NCBI GenBank assembly: GCA_035719105.1
Contig: DASTGN010000004.1
Coordinates: forward strand, 310,001 to 374,000
Reading direction: 5' to 3'
DNA length: 64,000 nucleotides
Origin: UBA8389 sp035719105
GTDB lineage: Bacteria; Bacteroidota; Bacteroidia; Bacteroidales; UBA1402
The position numbers were made by a program, and so were the translations under genes. Of the stretch, positions 8,307 to 16,577 are shown in pieces. The notes beneath the pieces are model-generated. The model worked only from the letters and a program-made list of their open reading frames with translations. It made no database searches and was not told the DNA's origin. Position 1 is the first letter of the stretch; every line of letters begins with the position of its first letter.

Positions 8307-8729
8307 TTAGAGCACCGCCTTGATTTTTGCGATGACTTCCTCATACTCGGCTTCTGTCAAGTAAACTTTTTGCGGATTCATTTGAAATGTACCACCGTAG
8401 TCAGGTCCATCCACATATTTTGGTGCGAGGTGGAAGTGAAGGTGTTGAAGTTTGTCGGAATAAGCTCCCATATTTATTTTTACAGGGCTGAAGGCTGTCA
8501 TCATTGCTTTAGCCACGCGATTTACATCAGCCATAAATGCATTCTGATCTGCAACTGAAAGTTCAAAGAGCTGGTTTGCATGATCTTTATAAGCAACGAC
8601 GCAACGGCCATGATAGGTCTGTTCCTTAAATAAGAATAACGTAGAAACACCGAGGTCGCATATTTCGATCATCAGGTCATGTTGCAATTGATTTCGGGTA
8701 CAGTACAGGCAATCAGGATTTTTTTCCAT
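8307..8729 (-). CDS. HIT family nucleotide-binding hydrolase
   Basis: This 140-residue protein has the histidine-triad signature HLHFHLAPK (H96, H98, H100), whose central histidine attacks nucleoside phosphoramidates or dinucleoside polyphosphates. C7 and C10 near the N-terminus (CLYC) are the usual zinc pair of the longer HIT subfamily. The central strand CVVAYKDHANQLFEL matches the HIT fold. The likely role is turnover of AMP-lysine or diadenosine-type nucleotides in the cytoplasm; the physiological substrate is unknown. It is monocistronic, with two TACTTTTG boxes upstream. Confidence 0.9.
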   Translation of the reverse strand: MEKNPDCLYCTRNQLQHDLMIEICDLGVSTLFLFKEQTYHGRCVVAYKDHANQLFELSVADQNAFMADVNRVAKAMMTAFSPVKINMGAYSDKLQHLHFHLAPKYVDGPDYGGTFQMNPQKVYLTEAEYEEVIAKIKAVL

Positions 8730-8769
8730 AGGATTGATTGGTTTTGGTAAAGTAATAAAATTGTATTGT

Positions 8770-8777
8770 CAAAAGTA
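8770..8777 (-). promoter_or_regulatory. proximal TAnnTTTG -7 box for the HIT gene
   Basis: The reverse strand reads TACTTTTG 40 bases upstream of the HIT start at 8729. It is the nearer of two identical boxes. Confidence 0.5.
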
Positions 8778-8796
8778 GGGATTAAATCACATAAAT

Positions 8797-8804
8797 CAAA
8801 AGTA
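8797..8804 (-). promoter_or_regulatory. distal TAnnTTTG -7 box for the HIT gene
   Basis: A second TACTTTTG on the reverse strand, 27 bases upstream of the first. Both sit in a similar short context (TTACTTTTGA and CTACTTTTGA). Confidence 0.35.
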
Positions 8805-8853
8805 AGGCTTGGAAAAAAGTCCGTAATCACTTGCGAGGGAAGTCAATTTGAAG

Positions 8854-8861
8854 TAATTTTG
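8854..8861 (+). promoter_or_regulatory. TAnnTTTG promoter of sdhCAB/frdCAB
   Basis: TAATTTTG lies 63 bases upstream of the cytochrome b start. TTGC at 8832-8835 is about 18-19 bases further up, close to the expected -33 spacing. Confidence 0.6.
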
Positions 8862-8924
8862 CAACTTTATTAAAACCTCCTGGAAATCCACCAAAAATTC
8901 TATAATCACTAATTATTCAAAGGT

Positions 8925-9590
8925 ATGGGTGTATTCATCTTCAATTCTTCCATTGGGCGTAAGCTGGTCATGAGTGTGACTGGTATTGCTCTCGTATTGT
9001 TTCTTCTTTTTCACAGTATCATGAACATCTTTGTGATCATTTCACCAGAAGTTTATGATCAAATCTGTGAATTCTTGGGAGCAAACTGGTACGCTGTCGT
9101 AGGTACCATGGGTCTAAGCGCCCTAGTTGTGATTCACATGGCATACGCTTTTTGGCTGACGCTTCAGAATTACATTGCCAGGGGTAAAGACCGTTATGCT
9201 GTATCGAAACGTGCACCTGGAGTAGATTGGGCTTCACAGAACATGTTTGTGTTGGGTGTGGTCATCTTAGGATTTCTGGGATTGCATTTGTTCAATTTTT
9301 GGTACAAGATGCAGTTGCCTGAGTTGATGGGAGGAGTACCAGCCGTCGGTTCACAAATCGTTTCCGGACTTTTCCAAATGCCTGCCTATTGCATTCTTTA
9401 TATGGTATGGCTTGGAGCTCTTTGGTTTCACTTGACGCACGGCGTTTGGAGTGCTATTCAGACCATGGGTGGAAGCAATCACACTTGGCTGCCTCGCATT
9501 AAAGTGATTTCCAATATTTTAGCAACACTGGTGATCCTGATGTTCATGGCTATCCCTGTTTTTTACCTCATCACCAACCTTCTGGGATAA
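8925..9590 (+). CDS. sdhC: succinate dehydrogenase/fumarate reductase cytochrome b subunit
   Basis: This 221-residue integral membrane protein has five hydrophobic segments (about residues 12-33, 58-80, 102-126, 146-172, 190-216) and conserved histidines in several of them (LFHSIMN, VIHMAYAF, GLHLFNFW, FHLTHGVW). This is the pattern of the di-heme, type B quinone-reactive cytochrome b that anchors the flavoprotein and iron-sulfur subunits. It exchanges electrons with menaquinone. In anaerobic Bacteroidales the complex usually works as fumarate reductase. It leads the three-gene operon, 12 bases before the flavoprotein gene. Confidence 0.93.
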   Translation: MGVFIFNSSIGRKLVMSVTGIALVLFLLFHSIMNIFVIISPEVYDQICEFLGANWYAVVGTMGLSALVVIHMAYAFWLTLQNYIARGKDRYAVSKRAPGVDWASQNMFVLGVVILGFLGLHLFNFWYKMQLPELMGGVPAVGSQIVSGLFQMPAYCILYMVWLGALWFHLTHGVWSAIQTMGGSNHTWLPRIKVISNILATLVILMFMAIPVFYLITNLLG

Positions 9591-9602
9591 AATCTATTTA
9601 TT

Positions 9603-11561
9603 ATGACTGCAATAAAAGACACTAAAAAGATTGACGCCCGGATTCCTAGTGGACCCTTGGCTGAAAAATGGTCCGAATTCAAAGCCCATCAGAAACTGGT
9701 AAACCCTTCCAACAAACGTCGCCTTGACATCATTGTTGTAGGAACCGGTTTGGCTGGAGCTTCTGCTGCTGCCTCGCTTGGAGAGCTGGGCTTCAACGTA
9801 TTGAACTTCTGCATTCAGGATTCCCCAAGACGTGCACACTCCATTGCTGCACAAGGTGGTATCAATGCTGCAAAAAATTACCAAAACGACGGCGATTCAG
9901 TATACCGTTTGTTTTACGATACTATTAAAGGTGGCGACTATCGCGCTCGTGAAGCCAATGTCTATCGTTTGGCAGAGGTTTCCAATAATATCATTGACCA
10001 ATGTGTGGCTCAAGGTGTTCCTTTCGCACGTGAATACGGCGGCTTGCTTGACAATCGTTCGTTCGGTGGCGCTCAGGTTTCACGTACTTTTTATGCAAAG
10101 GGTCAAACCGGTCAGCAATTGTTATTGGGAGCTTACTCCGCTTTGAGCCGTCAAGTGCATCAGGGAAGTGTCAAGCTGTACACTCGCTATGAAATGCTTG
10201 ATTTGGTTGTCATTGATGGAAAGGCTCGTGGTATCATTACCCGCAATCTGGTTACCGGAAAAATCGAACGCTTTGCAGCCCACGCTGTTGTAATCGCAAC
10301 CGGGGGATATGGGAACACTTTTTTCCTATCTACCAATGCCATGGGCTCTAACGCCTCTGCAGCCATACAATTGTACAAGAAGGGTGCCTACTTCGCAAAT
10401 CCTGCCTACGCACAGATTCACCCGACTTGCATCCCAGTACATGGTGAAAACCAGTCAAAACTGACACTGATGTCCGAATCGCTTCGTAACGACGGCCGCA
10501 TTTGGACTCCCAAGAAAAAAGAAGATTCCGAAGCCATTCGTGCCGGTAAGCTGAAACCTTCCCAATTAGCCGAAGAGGATCGCGACTATTATTTGGAGCG
10601 TCGATATCCAGCATTTGGAAATCTGGTTCCCCGTGACGTAGCTTCCCGTGCTGCTAAAGAACGTTGTGATGCCGGTTTCGGTGTCGGCGCAACCGGATTG
10701 GCCGTATATTTGGATTTCTCCGATGCCATCAACCGTCTGGGTCGCGATACTGTCGAAGCACGTTATGGTAATCTTTTCCAGATGTACGAAAAAATTGTTG
10801 ATGAAAATCCTTATGAAACCCCTATGATGATTTATCCAGCCATTCACTACACTATGGGTGGCGTTTGGGTAGATTACGAATTACAGACTTCCATCGCTGG
10901 CTGCTTCTGTCTTGGTGAAGCCAACTTCTCCGATCACGGTGCTAACCGTTTGGGTGCTTCCGCTTTGATGCAAGGTTTGGCCGATGGTTATTTTGTGTTG
11001 CCCTATACCATTCAGAACTACTTGGCTGATGAAATTCGTACACCACGTTTCTCAACAGATCTTCCTGAATTTAAGGAAGCAGAAAAGGCTGTTACCGATC
11101 GCATTGAAAAGTTGATGAAAATACAAGGTCAACGCTCAGTTGACTCCTTGCACAAGGAGTTGGGCCTAATCATGTGGGAAAACGTAGGCATGGCTCGTAC
11201 CAAAGAAAGTTTGGAAAAAGCACTTGTCGAAATTTTGCGTGTCAAGAAAGAATTCTGGTCAAACGTCTTTATTCCTGGTTCCGGAACGGATCAAAACCCA
11301 GAACTTGAGAAAGCGCTGCGCGTAGCTGATTTCCTTGTTATTGGCGAACTGATGGCTCGTGACGCACTCATTCGTGAAGAATCATGTGGTGGCCATTTCC
11401 GCGAAGAATATCAGACTCCTGAAGGTGAAGCTCTTCGTAACGATGAGAAGTTTTCCTATGTTTCCTGCTGGAAATACAATGGTGAAGAAAACGAACCTGA
11501 ACTATTGAAGGAAGATCTGAACTACGAATTCATCAAGGTCCAACAACGGAATTACAAATAA
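9603..11561 (+). CDS. sdhA: succinate dehydrogenase/fumarate reductase flavoprotein subunit
   Basis: This 652-residue catalytic subunit interconverts succinate and fumarate. The FAD dinucleotide-binding motif GTGLAGASAAASLG begins at 47. H79 in AHSIAAQGGINA is the expected site of covalent FAD attachment. Substrate-site elements include HPTCIPVHGE, the RDVASRA arginine segment and HYTMGGVWVDY. The length, about 60 residues above E. coli FrdA, is normal for the Bacteroidota/epsilon-type enzyme that pairs with a di-heme cytochrome b. It sits between the cytochrome and iron-sulfur genes with gaps of 12 and 9 bases. The direction in vivo (fumarate reduction versus succinate oxidation) cannot be read from sequence. 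Confidence 0.96.
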   Translation: MTAIKDTKKIDARIPSGPLAEKWSEFKAHQKLVNPSNKRRLDIIVVGTGLAGASAAASLGELGFNVLNFCIQDSPRRAHSIAAQGGINAAKNYQNDGDSVYRLFYDTIKGGDYRAREANVYRLAEVSNNIIDQCVAQGVPFAREYGGLLDNRSFGGAQVSRTFYAKGQTGQQLLLGAYSALSRQVHQGSVKLYTRYEMLDLVVIDGKARGIITRNLVTGKIERFAAHAVVIATGGYGNTFFLSTNAMGSNASAAIQLYKKGAYFANPAYAQIHPTCIPVHGENQSKLTLMSESLRNDGRIWTPKKKEDSEAIRAGKLKPSQLAEEDRDYYLERRYPAFGNLVPRDVASRAAKERCDAGFGVGATGLAVYLDFSDAINRLGRDTVEARYGNLFQMYEKIVDENPYETPMMIYPAIHYTMGGVWVDYELQTSIAGCFCLGEANFSDHGANRLGASALMQGLADGYFVLPYTIQNYLADEIRTPRFSTDLPEFKEAEKAVTDRIEKLMKIQGQRSVDSLHKELGLIMWENVGMARTKESLEKALVEILRVKKEFWSNVFIPGSGTDQNPELEKALRVADFLVIGELMARDALIREESCGGHFREEYQTPEGEALRNDEKFSYVSCWKYNGEENEPELLKEDLNYEFIKVQQRNYK

Positions 11562-11570
11562 TCTACGGTC

Positions 11571-12326
11571 ATGGAAAAAACGATCAATATAACCCTCAAA
11601 GTATGGCGTCAACGCGGTCCAAAAACCAAAGGCGCATTTGAATCCTATAAACTCGACGGTGTTTCAACCGACAGCTCCTTTTTAGAAATGCTTGATATGT
11701 TAAACGAGCAGCTTTTGAAGGAACGCAAAGAACCCATCGTGTTCGATCACGATTGCCGTGAAGGTATTTGCGGCATGTGCTCGCTTTACATCAACGGCCA
11801 TCCGCACGGACCAGATGAAGATGTAACCACTTGTCAATTGCATATGCGCAAGTTCAAGGATGGCGAAGTCGTCACTATTGAACCTTGGCGTTCTCATGGC
11901 TTTCCAGTCATTCGTGACTTGATGGTTGACCGTACTGCTTTTGACAGCATCATGCAGGCCGGTGGCTATGTTTCAGTAAACACTGGTGGTGTACCTGATG
12001 CAAATGCCATACCCATCCCTAAAGTGATTGCCGATGAGGCTATGGACTCTGCTTCTTGCATTGGTTGCGGTGCTTGTGTAGCCGCTTGTAAAAACGGTTC
12101 AGCCATGCTGTTTGTTTCTGCCAAGGTAAGTCAATTGGCCTTGTTGCCTCAGGGTAAAACCGAAGGTGCTCGACGTGCCAAAGCCATGGTTGCCAAAATG
12201 GATCAGCTGGGATTTGGGAACTGTACCAACACTGGTGCTTGTGAAGCTGAATGCCCCAAGAACATCTCTATTACAAACATTGCCCGTTTGAACCGGGAGT
12301 TTTTGTCAGCTAAATTCAGAGATTAA
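11571..12326 (+). CDS. sdhB: succinate dehydrogenase/fumarate reductase iron-sulfur subunit
   Basis: This 251-residue electron-transfer subunit carries three clusters. The [2Fe-2S] ligands are C62, C67, C70 and C88 (DCREGICGMC and TTCQL). The [4Fe-4S] motif is CIGCGACVAAC (C163, C166, C169, C173). The last, [3Fe-4S]-type motif is C218, C224 and C228 in NCTNTGACEAECPKN, followed by the cysteine-poor C-terminal helix. Electrons pass between the flavoprotein and the quinone site of the cytochrome b. It ends the operon, followed by a strong intrinsic terminator. Confidence 0.95.
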   Translation: MEKTINITLKVWRQRGPKTKGAFESYKLDGVSTDSSFLEMLDMLNEQLLKERKEPIVFDHDCREGICGMCSLYINGHPHGPDEDVTTCQLHMRKFKDGEVVTIEPWRSHGFPVIRDLMVDRTAFDSIMQAGGYVSVNTGGVPDANAIPIPKVIADEAMDSASCIGCGACVAACKNGSAMLFVSAKVSQLALLPQGKTEGARRAKAMVAKMDQLGFGNCTNTGACEAECPKNISITNIARLNREFLSAKFRD

Positions 12327-12347
12327 TTGGAACTTATAATTATAAGA

Positions 12348-12380
12348 AAGGCCGAATCGTGGAAGATTCGGCCTTTTTTA
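12348..12380 (+). terminator. intrinsic terminator of sdhCAB
   Basis: AAGGCCGAATC (12348-12358) pairs perfectly with GATTCGGCCTT (12365-12375) around a 6-base loop, followed by a T run. It begins 21 bases after the sdhB stop. The adjoining minus-strand SDR gene ends just beyond it, and the reverse strand also has AT-rich flanks. Confidence 0.9.
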
Positions 12381-12388
12381 TATACTTT

Positions 12389-13420
12389 TTAAAGATTGTT
12401 TTTCTTTAAGAATGTCGCGATTTCCAAAATCGTTTCCGAAAGAGGTATAAACTTGTAATCAAGCGCCTTACAGACTCGCTCGTTTGAATAAACTTGAGGA
12501 TTTTGCGCTGAACGAATGGTGTCGTTAGTTAATTGGGAGGTTTTGCCCGTGATCAACCCCGAAATCGTTGAAAACAATACACCTGCTTTCAGTAATGCTT
12601 TACCTGCAAGAATCCTCGGTGGCTGTTTACCGAATTCTTTGGCAACCAAGCCAAAAACAGTTCCATTGTGTTCATTTTCGGATACTAAAATGAACCGTTT
12701 TTTAAACAATCCTTTTTCCATCAATTCTAAGGAAGCTCTGCAAACATCCCGCACATCAACATATCCGGTGGTGGATTTGGTATAAAATGGAATACCCTTT
12801 CTGCCTGTTTGAAACAGCAGCAAACTGCCCTTATCTGGATCTCCAGGACCCAATATTACTCCGGGGTTGACGATTACAGCGTTCAGGCCATCGTTCATGC
12901 CACGCCATACCTCTAATTCAGAGCGGAACTTGCTATCCGAATATGCTGAATTGCGGTCATCATTTTTGCGTGGAGTATCTTCTTGTACGAGTGAATGATC
13001 GGGAGTTGAACCCAATGCGGCGATGGAACTGATAAAGCAGAATTTTTCCACACCTGCCTTCAGTGCCGCATCGACCATGTTCGAAGTGCCTTGAATGTTG
13101 GTTTGTAGCATTTCAAAGCGATCCTTGTTATTGAATGAAACCATGGCCGCGCAATGATATACTTCCGTTACTCCTTCCATTAAGTCGTGAAGACCAATAT
13201 AATCAAGGGTGTTTCCATTGACCCATTCTACTGAATGCTCAAGTTCGTCGAAAGGTAGATTGTAATATGTACAGATTAACTTGAGTTGCGACCTTGAAGA
13301 GGTGGGCCGGATGAGGCAACGGACCTTTTTACCAGATTTAATCAAGTGCACCAGCATGTGACCACCCAATAAGCCGGTCGAGCCTGTCAGTAATACCAAA
13401 TTGTTTCCGGATGCACTCAT
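12389..13420 (-). CDS. NAD(P)-dependent epimerase/dehydratase (extended SDR)
   Basis: This 343-residue protein has the extended short-chain dehydrogenase pattern. The Rossmann motif TGSTGLLGGH (12-21) binds NAD(P). Ser131/Ser132 in FISSIAALG, Y160 and K164 in YSDSK form the catalytic triad, and NPGVILGPGD follows as usual. It most resembles the dihydroflavonol-4-reductase-like or sugar-epimerase-like group common in Bacteroidales; the substrate is unknown. It diverges from DUF4271, with the two TAnnTTTG boxes only about 13 bases apart. Confidence 0.85.
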   Translation of the reverse strand: MSASGNNLVLLTGSTGLLGGHMLVHLIKSGKKVRCLIRPTSSRSQLKLICTYYNLPFDELEHSVEWVNGNTLDYIGLHDLMEGVTEVYHCAAMVSFNNKDRFEMLQTNIQGTSNMVDAALKAGVEKFCFISSIAALGSTPDHSLVQEDTPRKNDDRNSAYSDSKFRSELEVWRGMNDGLNAVIVNPGVILGPGDPDKGSLLLFQTGRKGIPFYTKSTTGYVDVRDVCRASLELMEKGLFKKRFILVSENEHNGTVFGLVAKEFGKQPPRILAGKALLKAGVLFSTISGLITGKTSQLTNDTIRSAQNPQVYSNERVCKALDYKFIPLSETILEIATFLKKNNL

Positions 13421-13437
13421 AACAAAGTATTGAGATA

Positions 13438-13445
13438 CAAAATTA
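13438..13445 (-). promoter_or_regulatory. TAnnTTTG -7 box for the SDR gene
   Basis: The reverse strand reads TAATTTTG 17 bases upstream of the SDR start at 13420. Confidence 0.5.
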
Positions 13446-13458
13446 CGAAAAGAATGCT

Positions 13459-13466
13459 TACTTTTG
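13459..13466 (+). promoter_or_regulatory. TAnnTTTG -7 box for DUF4271-hemD
   Basis: TACTTTTG lies 38 bases upstream of the ATG at 13505. An in-frame ATG at 13430 is upstream of this box and so is unlikely to be used. Confidence 0.55.
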
Positions 13467-13504
13467 CGAATAAATTCAAAAGGCAGTGCCCAATCAGTCA
13501 GAGG

Positions 13505-14365
13505 ATGGAAGTAGACTCACTCAAAATCGTTGACACTACAGCCCATTGGAGTGGCCCTGTTTATACCGATTCCACCATCGCGCTTGCTAAACAATGGATC
13601 TATAGCCGTGATTCGGCTTTATATCATGGATCTGGTTTTTGGTTCCAGGAAGTTCTCCAATATTTCAAACAAAGAGATAATTTTGGAATTGAAAGGCATC
13701 AAGGCATTCAACGCCCAAACAAAATGGTGTCTGAAAGTATCCTTTTGACACTCCTGCTTTTTGAAGTATTCTTAGTAGCTTTCTTGCTTAAACGTGGCTT
13801 GAAGCTTATCGCACAATATACCAAAATTAATTTGGGTTCAGAAAACAGAACCGCTTCGACCAATGATTCTGTTCAAAGTGGTGGTTTCAACCTCTTTCTT
13901 TGGTTGTTGACATTGGTGGTTTTTGCATTGATGGGTCATGTTTTATTGAATGCCAAACTAGGGCACCAAGGCTTTGAACTTGATTCTTACATTTTATTTC
14001 GTCTATTTCTTTTTACGGTTGCATTCTTTATGCTTCAGGGAATGTTGTATCAATTGTTGGGTAAGATTTTCTTCACTCCGCAACAAACAAGTCGCTGGAT
14101 TGCCAATAACAAAACCGTACTATTCTTTTATGCCATGGTTTTATCCCCTGTATTGATTGGGGCAGAAATCGGAGCCATAACGAACGGCACATTTATCTTC
14201 TATTGGACACTTGTATTCTTGTTTGTTGCCAGGGTTTGGATGTTCAGTAAAACTGTTCAAATTTTTTCTATCGGCAAAGGCTTTTTTTTCTATTTGATTT
14301 TGTACCTTTGTGCGCTGGAAATACTGCCTATTCTATTGTTTTATAGAGGCTTATTTCTGCTTTAA
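13505..14365 (+). CDS. DUF4271 family membrane protein
   Basis: This 286-residue protein has an N-terminal soluble stretch of about 75 residues (EVDSLKIVDTTAHWSG), then roughly seven to eight hydrophobic segments. I recognise it as DUF4271, a Bacteroidota inner-membrane family that regularly precedes uroporphyrinogen-III synthase. The link to haem synthesis is positional only; no enzymatic motif is visible. The first membrane helix includes ILLTLLLFEVFLVAFLL. I place the start at 13505, after the TACTTTTG box; an upstream ATG would add 25 residues that overlap the promoter. Confidence 0.8.
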   Translation: MEVDSLKIVDTTAHWSGPVYTDSTIALAKQWIYSRDSALYHGSGFWFQEVLQYFKQRDNFGIERHQGIQRPNKMVSESILLTLLLFEVFLVAFLLKRGLKLIAQYTKINLGSENRTASTNDSVQSGGFNLFLWLLTLVVFALMGHVLLNAKLGHQGFELDSYILFRLFLFTVAFFMLQGMLYQLLGKIFFTPQQTSRWIANNKTVLFFYAMVLSPVLIGAEIGAITNGTFIFYWTLVFLFVARVWMFSKTVQIFSIGKGFFFYLILYLCALEILPILLFYRGLFLL

Positions 14366-14395
14366 ATATCAATCGTTCAATTTAATTTTAATATT

Positions 14396-15157
14396 TTGAA
14401 AATCAAGAATTTGTTAGTATCTCAGCCCAAGCCGACGACTGAAAAATCGCCCTATTATGATTTGGCTGACAAATATGGCCTGAAAATAGATTTTCGTCCT
14501 TTCATCAAGGTAGAGGGACTTGCTGCTAAAGATTTCAGACAACAGAAGGTTTCCATTCTCGACCATACAGCAGTGGTTTTTAATGCGCGTCACGGTATCG
14601 ATCATTTTTTCCGATTGTGCGAAGAAATGCGCATCACGATACCAGAAGAAATGAAGTATTTTTGTATCAATGAACAAGTTGCTTTGTACCTTCAGAAGTA
14701 TATTGTTTATCGCAAAAGAAAGATTTTTCATACGACCACAGGTAAAAATGACGAATTGGTGCAACTCATTTTGAAGCACAGCAATGAGAATTTTCTGATA
14801 CCCGTATCTGATGTCAGCAAAGATGACCTAATGGTCAAATTGGATGAAAAAAAGGTTTCTTATACCAAAGCCATCATGTATTGCACGGTAAGTAATGATT
14901 TTCAACCTGATGAACCCTTTGATTACGACATGCTTGTGTTTTTCAGCCCTGCCGGAATTGCATCTTTACTGAAAAATTTCCCCAATTTTGTTCAAGGAGA
15001 TATTTCCATCGGATGCTTTGGGGCTACAACCGCAAAAGCGGTTCGCGATGCTGGTCTTCGTCTTGATTGCGAAGCTCCGACTGCAGAGGCTCCTTCCATG
15101 ACAGGTGCACTAGACTTATACATCAAAGAAAACCATAAGGCAGCCAAAAAAGCTTAA
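14396..15157 (+). CDS. hemD: uroporphyrinogen-III synthase
   Basis: This 253-residue enzyme closes hydroxymethylbilane to uroporphyrinogen III in tetrapyrrole synthesis. HemD is poorly conserved, but the Bacteroidota form is recognisable by KNLLVSQPKPTTEKSPYYDL at the N-terminus, the central VVFNARHGIDHFFRLCEE, and the C-terminal FFSPAGIASLL with IGCFGATTAKAVRDAGL, which lines the cleft between the two domains. The best start is TTG at 14396, because it begins exactly where the conserved MKIKNLLVSQP sequence begins and no ATG is available. It ends in front of a large hairpin that also contains the rnpA promoter. Confidence 0.88.
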   Translation: MKIKNLLVSQPKPTTEKSPYYDLADKYGLKIDFRPFIKVEGLAAKDFRQQKVSILDHTAVVFNARHGIDHFFRLCEEMRITIPEEMKYFCINEQVALYLQKYIVYRKRKIFHTTTGKNDELVQLILKHSNENFLIPVSDVSKDDLMVKLDEKKVSYTKAIMYCTVSNDFQPDEPFDYDMLVFFSPAGIASLLKNFPNFVQGDISIGCFGATTAKAVRDAGLRLDCEAPTAEAPSMTGALDLYIKENHKAAKKA

Positions 15158-15175
15158 TACAAGAATTCAAATTTC

Positions 15176-15234
15176 CAACACGCTGTTTTCCGGTAGAATC
15201 ATCTACCTTTGTGAAAACAGCGTGTTGCTTTTTT
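15176..15234 (+). terminator. intrinsic terminator of hemD with the rnpA promoter in its loop
   Basis: A 15-base stem pairs CAACACGCTGTTTTC (15176-15190) perfectly with 15213-15227, followed by a T run at 15229-15234. The 22-base loop holds a second small hairpin (GGTAGA/TCTACC at 15192-15207) and the TACCTTTG box at 15204-15211. It begins 19 bases after the hemD stop. Confidence 0.8.
15204..15211 (+). promoter_or_regulatory. TAnnTTTG -7 box for rnpA, inside the hemD terminator
   Basis: TACCTTTG lies 28 bases upstream of the rnpA ATG at 15240. Transcripts from it would start in the 3' arm of the terminator hairpin and so escape the full stem. Confidence 0.6.
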
Positions 15235-15239
15235 ATAGG

Positions 15240-15629
15240 ATGGTACAACGATTCACATTTTCAAAACAGGAGAAATTAACTGGCGAAGTTGCAGTAAATG
15301 AGCTTTTCTTAAAAGGGTCCTCATTCATCGCATATCCTGTTCGCATTGTTTGGTCAGCTTCTAAATCAGAAAGCGACCCCTCCTTAAAAGTGTTGATGAG
15401 CGTACCTAAAAAGAAACTGAAGCATGCTGTCGATCGAAATAGGGTGAAGCGCATGCTTAGGGAGTCCTACAGGCTTCAAAAAGCGGAGTTGACACAAGTG
15501 ATAGTTGAGCAACGCTTGCAAGTTTGTATGGCGTTTGTATGGATTCCTAATGAAGTACTGGATTATGCCAAAGTTGAAAAAAAGGTGACCGACGCCCTTT
15601 TAAAAATGAAAAACCTACTTGCACAATAA
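15240..15629 (+). CDS. rnpA: ribonuclease P protein component
   Basis: This 129-residue basic protein assists RNase P RNA in removing 5' leaders from tRNA precursors. The family signature is the RNR segment: DRNRVKRMLRESYRLQK. The N-terminal RFTFSKQEKLTGEVAVNELF and the VLMSVPKKKLKHAV strand fit the fold. An in-frame GTG at 15222 lies in the terminator arm, at or before the likely transcription start, so the ATG at 15240 is chosen. yidD follows after 12 bases, the conserved rnpA-yidD order. Confidence 0.93.
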   Translation: MVQRFTFSKQEKLTGEVAVNELFLKGSSFIAYPVRIVWSASKSESDPSLKVLMSVPKKKLKHAVDRNRVKRMLRESYRLQKAELTQVIVEQRLQVCMAFVWIPNEVLDYAKVEKKVTDALLKMKNLLAQ

Positions 15630-15641
15630 ACGATACCCCCA

Positions 15642-15866
15642 ATGATTAAAAAGGTTTTTTCGGCTTTGTTTATCGGATTGGTGCGTTTTTATCAATTGGC
15701 GATTTCTCCTCATACGCCCTCTTCTTGCCGATACACACCAACTTGCTCTCAATATGCCATTGAAGCAATCCGAAAACATGGTCCGTTTAAAGGAGGTTGG
15801 CTCGCTTTGAAGCGTATTTTAAGTTGTCATCCATGGGGTGGCCATGGATATGATCCTGTGCCATAA
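15642..15866 (+). CDS. yidD: membrane protein insertion efficiency factor YidD
   Basis: This 74-residue protein fully matches the YidD family. It has an amphipathic N-terminal helix (FIGLVRFYQLAISPHTPSSC), the motif CRYTPTCSQYA with C29 and C35, then C62 in LSCHPWGGHGYDPVP. YidD is a peripheral inner-membrane protein that helps YidC-dependent insertion. Length and order after rnpA are normal. Confidence 0.95.
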   Translation: MIKKVFSALFIGLVRFYQLAISPHTPSSCRYTPTCSQYAIEAIRKHGPFKGGWLALKRILSCHPWGGHGYDPVP

Positions 15867-15878
15867 TGTTTTTTGGCG

Positions 15879-16532
15879 ATGTTAATCGATATCCACACCC
15901 ACGATTCAAATATAAAACCTGGACAAATCAAGGTTTTGTCAATTCAACTTCACCCCGATACCAACTTAGATGAAGTGCTGAAAACTGTGCCGAACGATAT
16001 TCTGATTAGTGCCGGCGTTCATCCATGGGATGCTTCAGAATGGACCACTGCAAATTTTTCTTTGCTTGTCGGCATGCTGCTTCATCCAAGAATTGCTTTT
16101 ATAGGAGAAATTGGGTTGGACAAGGCCTGCACTGTCCCGCTTGAAGATCAATTTTTAGTATTTGAATTACAACTCAAATTGGCAGAGAAATTTGTAAAAT
16201 CGGTTTTAATCCATATGGTAGGTTCTCAAGCAGAACTGATTGCTACCAAGCGGAAATTCAAGGTAATCCCCTTATGGATAATTCATGGATTCAGAGGTAA
16301 GGCTGCAATGGCCAGGCAAATGGTTAAGAGTGGTTTCTCACTTTCATTTGGACAAAAATATCATTCGGAGGCATTGTTATCCTGTCCTTTAGACAAACTT
16401 TTTCTGGAAACGGATGTGTCGAATACCGATTTGAGAATGCTTTATAAGACGGTAGCCAAAGAATTCGGTGTCACGATTGAATATTTGGAAAAGGCGATTT
16501 CACAAAATGCTATAGCTTTGGGGGTAAAATAA
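15879..16532 (+). CDS. TatD family metal-dependent hydrolase
   Basis: This 217-residue protein has the TatD-type TIM-barrel metal site: HTH in DIHTHD near the N-terminus, the glutamate in GEIGLDKA, histidines in LIHMVGS and IIHGFRG, and the final aspartate in LETDVSN. Family members are divalent-cation 3'-5' exonucleases or hydrolases of nucleic acids. It is about 40 residues shorter than E. coli TatD, as is common in Bacteroidales. I chose ATG at 15879 over an in-frame TTG two codons earlier. It follows yidD by 12 bases, so it is probably the last gene of the rnpA operon. Confidence 0.88.
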   Translation: MLIDIHTHDSNIKPGQIKVLSIQLHPDTNLDEVLKTVPNDILISAGVHPWDASEWTTANFSLLVGMLLHPRIAFIGEIGLDKACTVPLEDQFLVFELQLKLAEKFVKSVLIHMVGSQAELIATKRKFKVIPLWIIHGFRGKAAMARQMVKSGFSLSFGQKYHSEALLSCPLDKLFLETDVSNTDLRMLYKTVAKEFGVTIEYLEKAISQNAIALGVK

Positions 16533-16559
16533 AAAAGGCCACGTAAACGCAGCCTCTTT
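16532..16559 (-). terminator. intrinsic terminator of the OmpR-type regulator gene
   Basis: On the reverse strand AAAGAGGC pairs with the GGC-plus-T stretch (one G-U pair) around a loop, and the T tract runs into the 3' end of tatD. It starts 18 bases after the regulator's stop and may also slow tatD transcription. Confidence 0.6.
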
Positions 16560-16577
16560 GAATGTATCCGTATAGGA

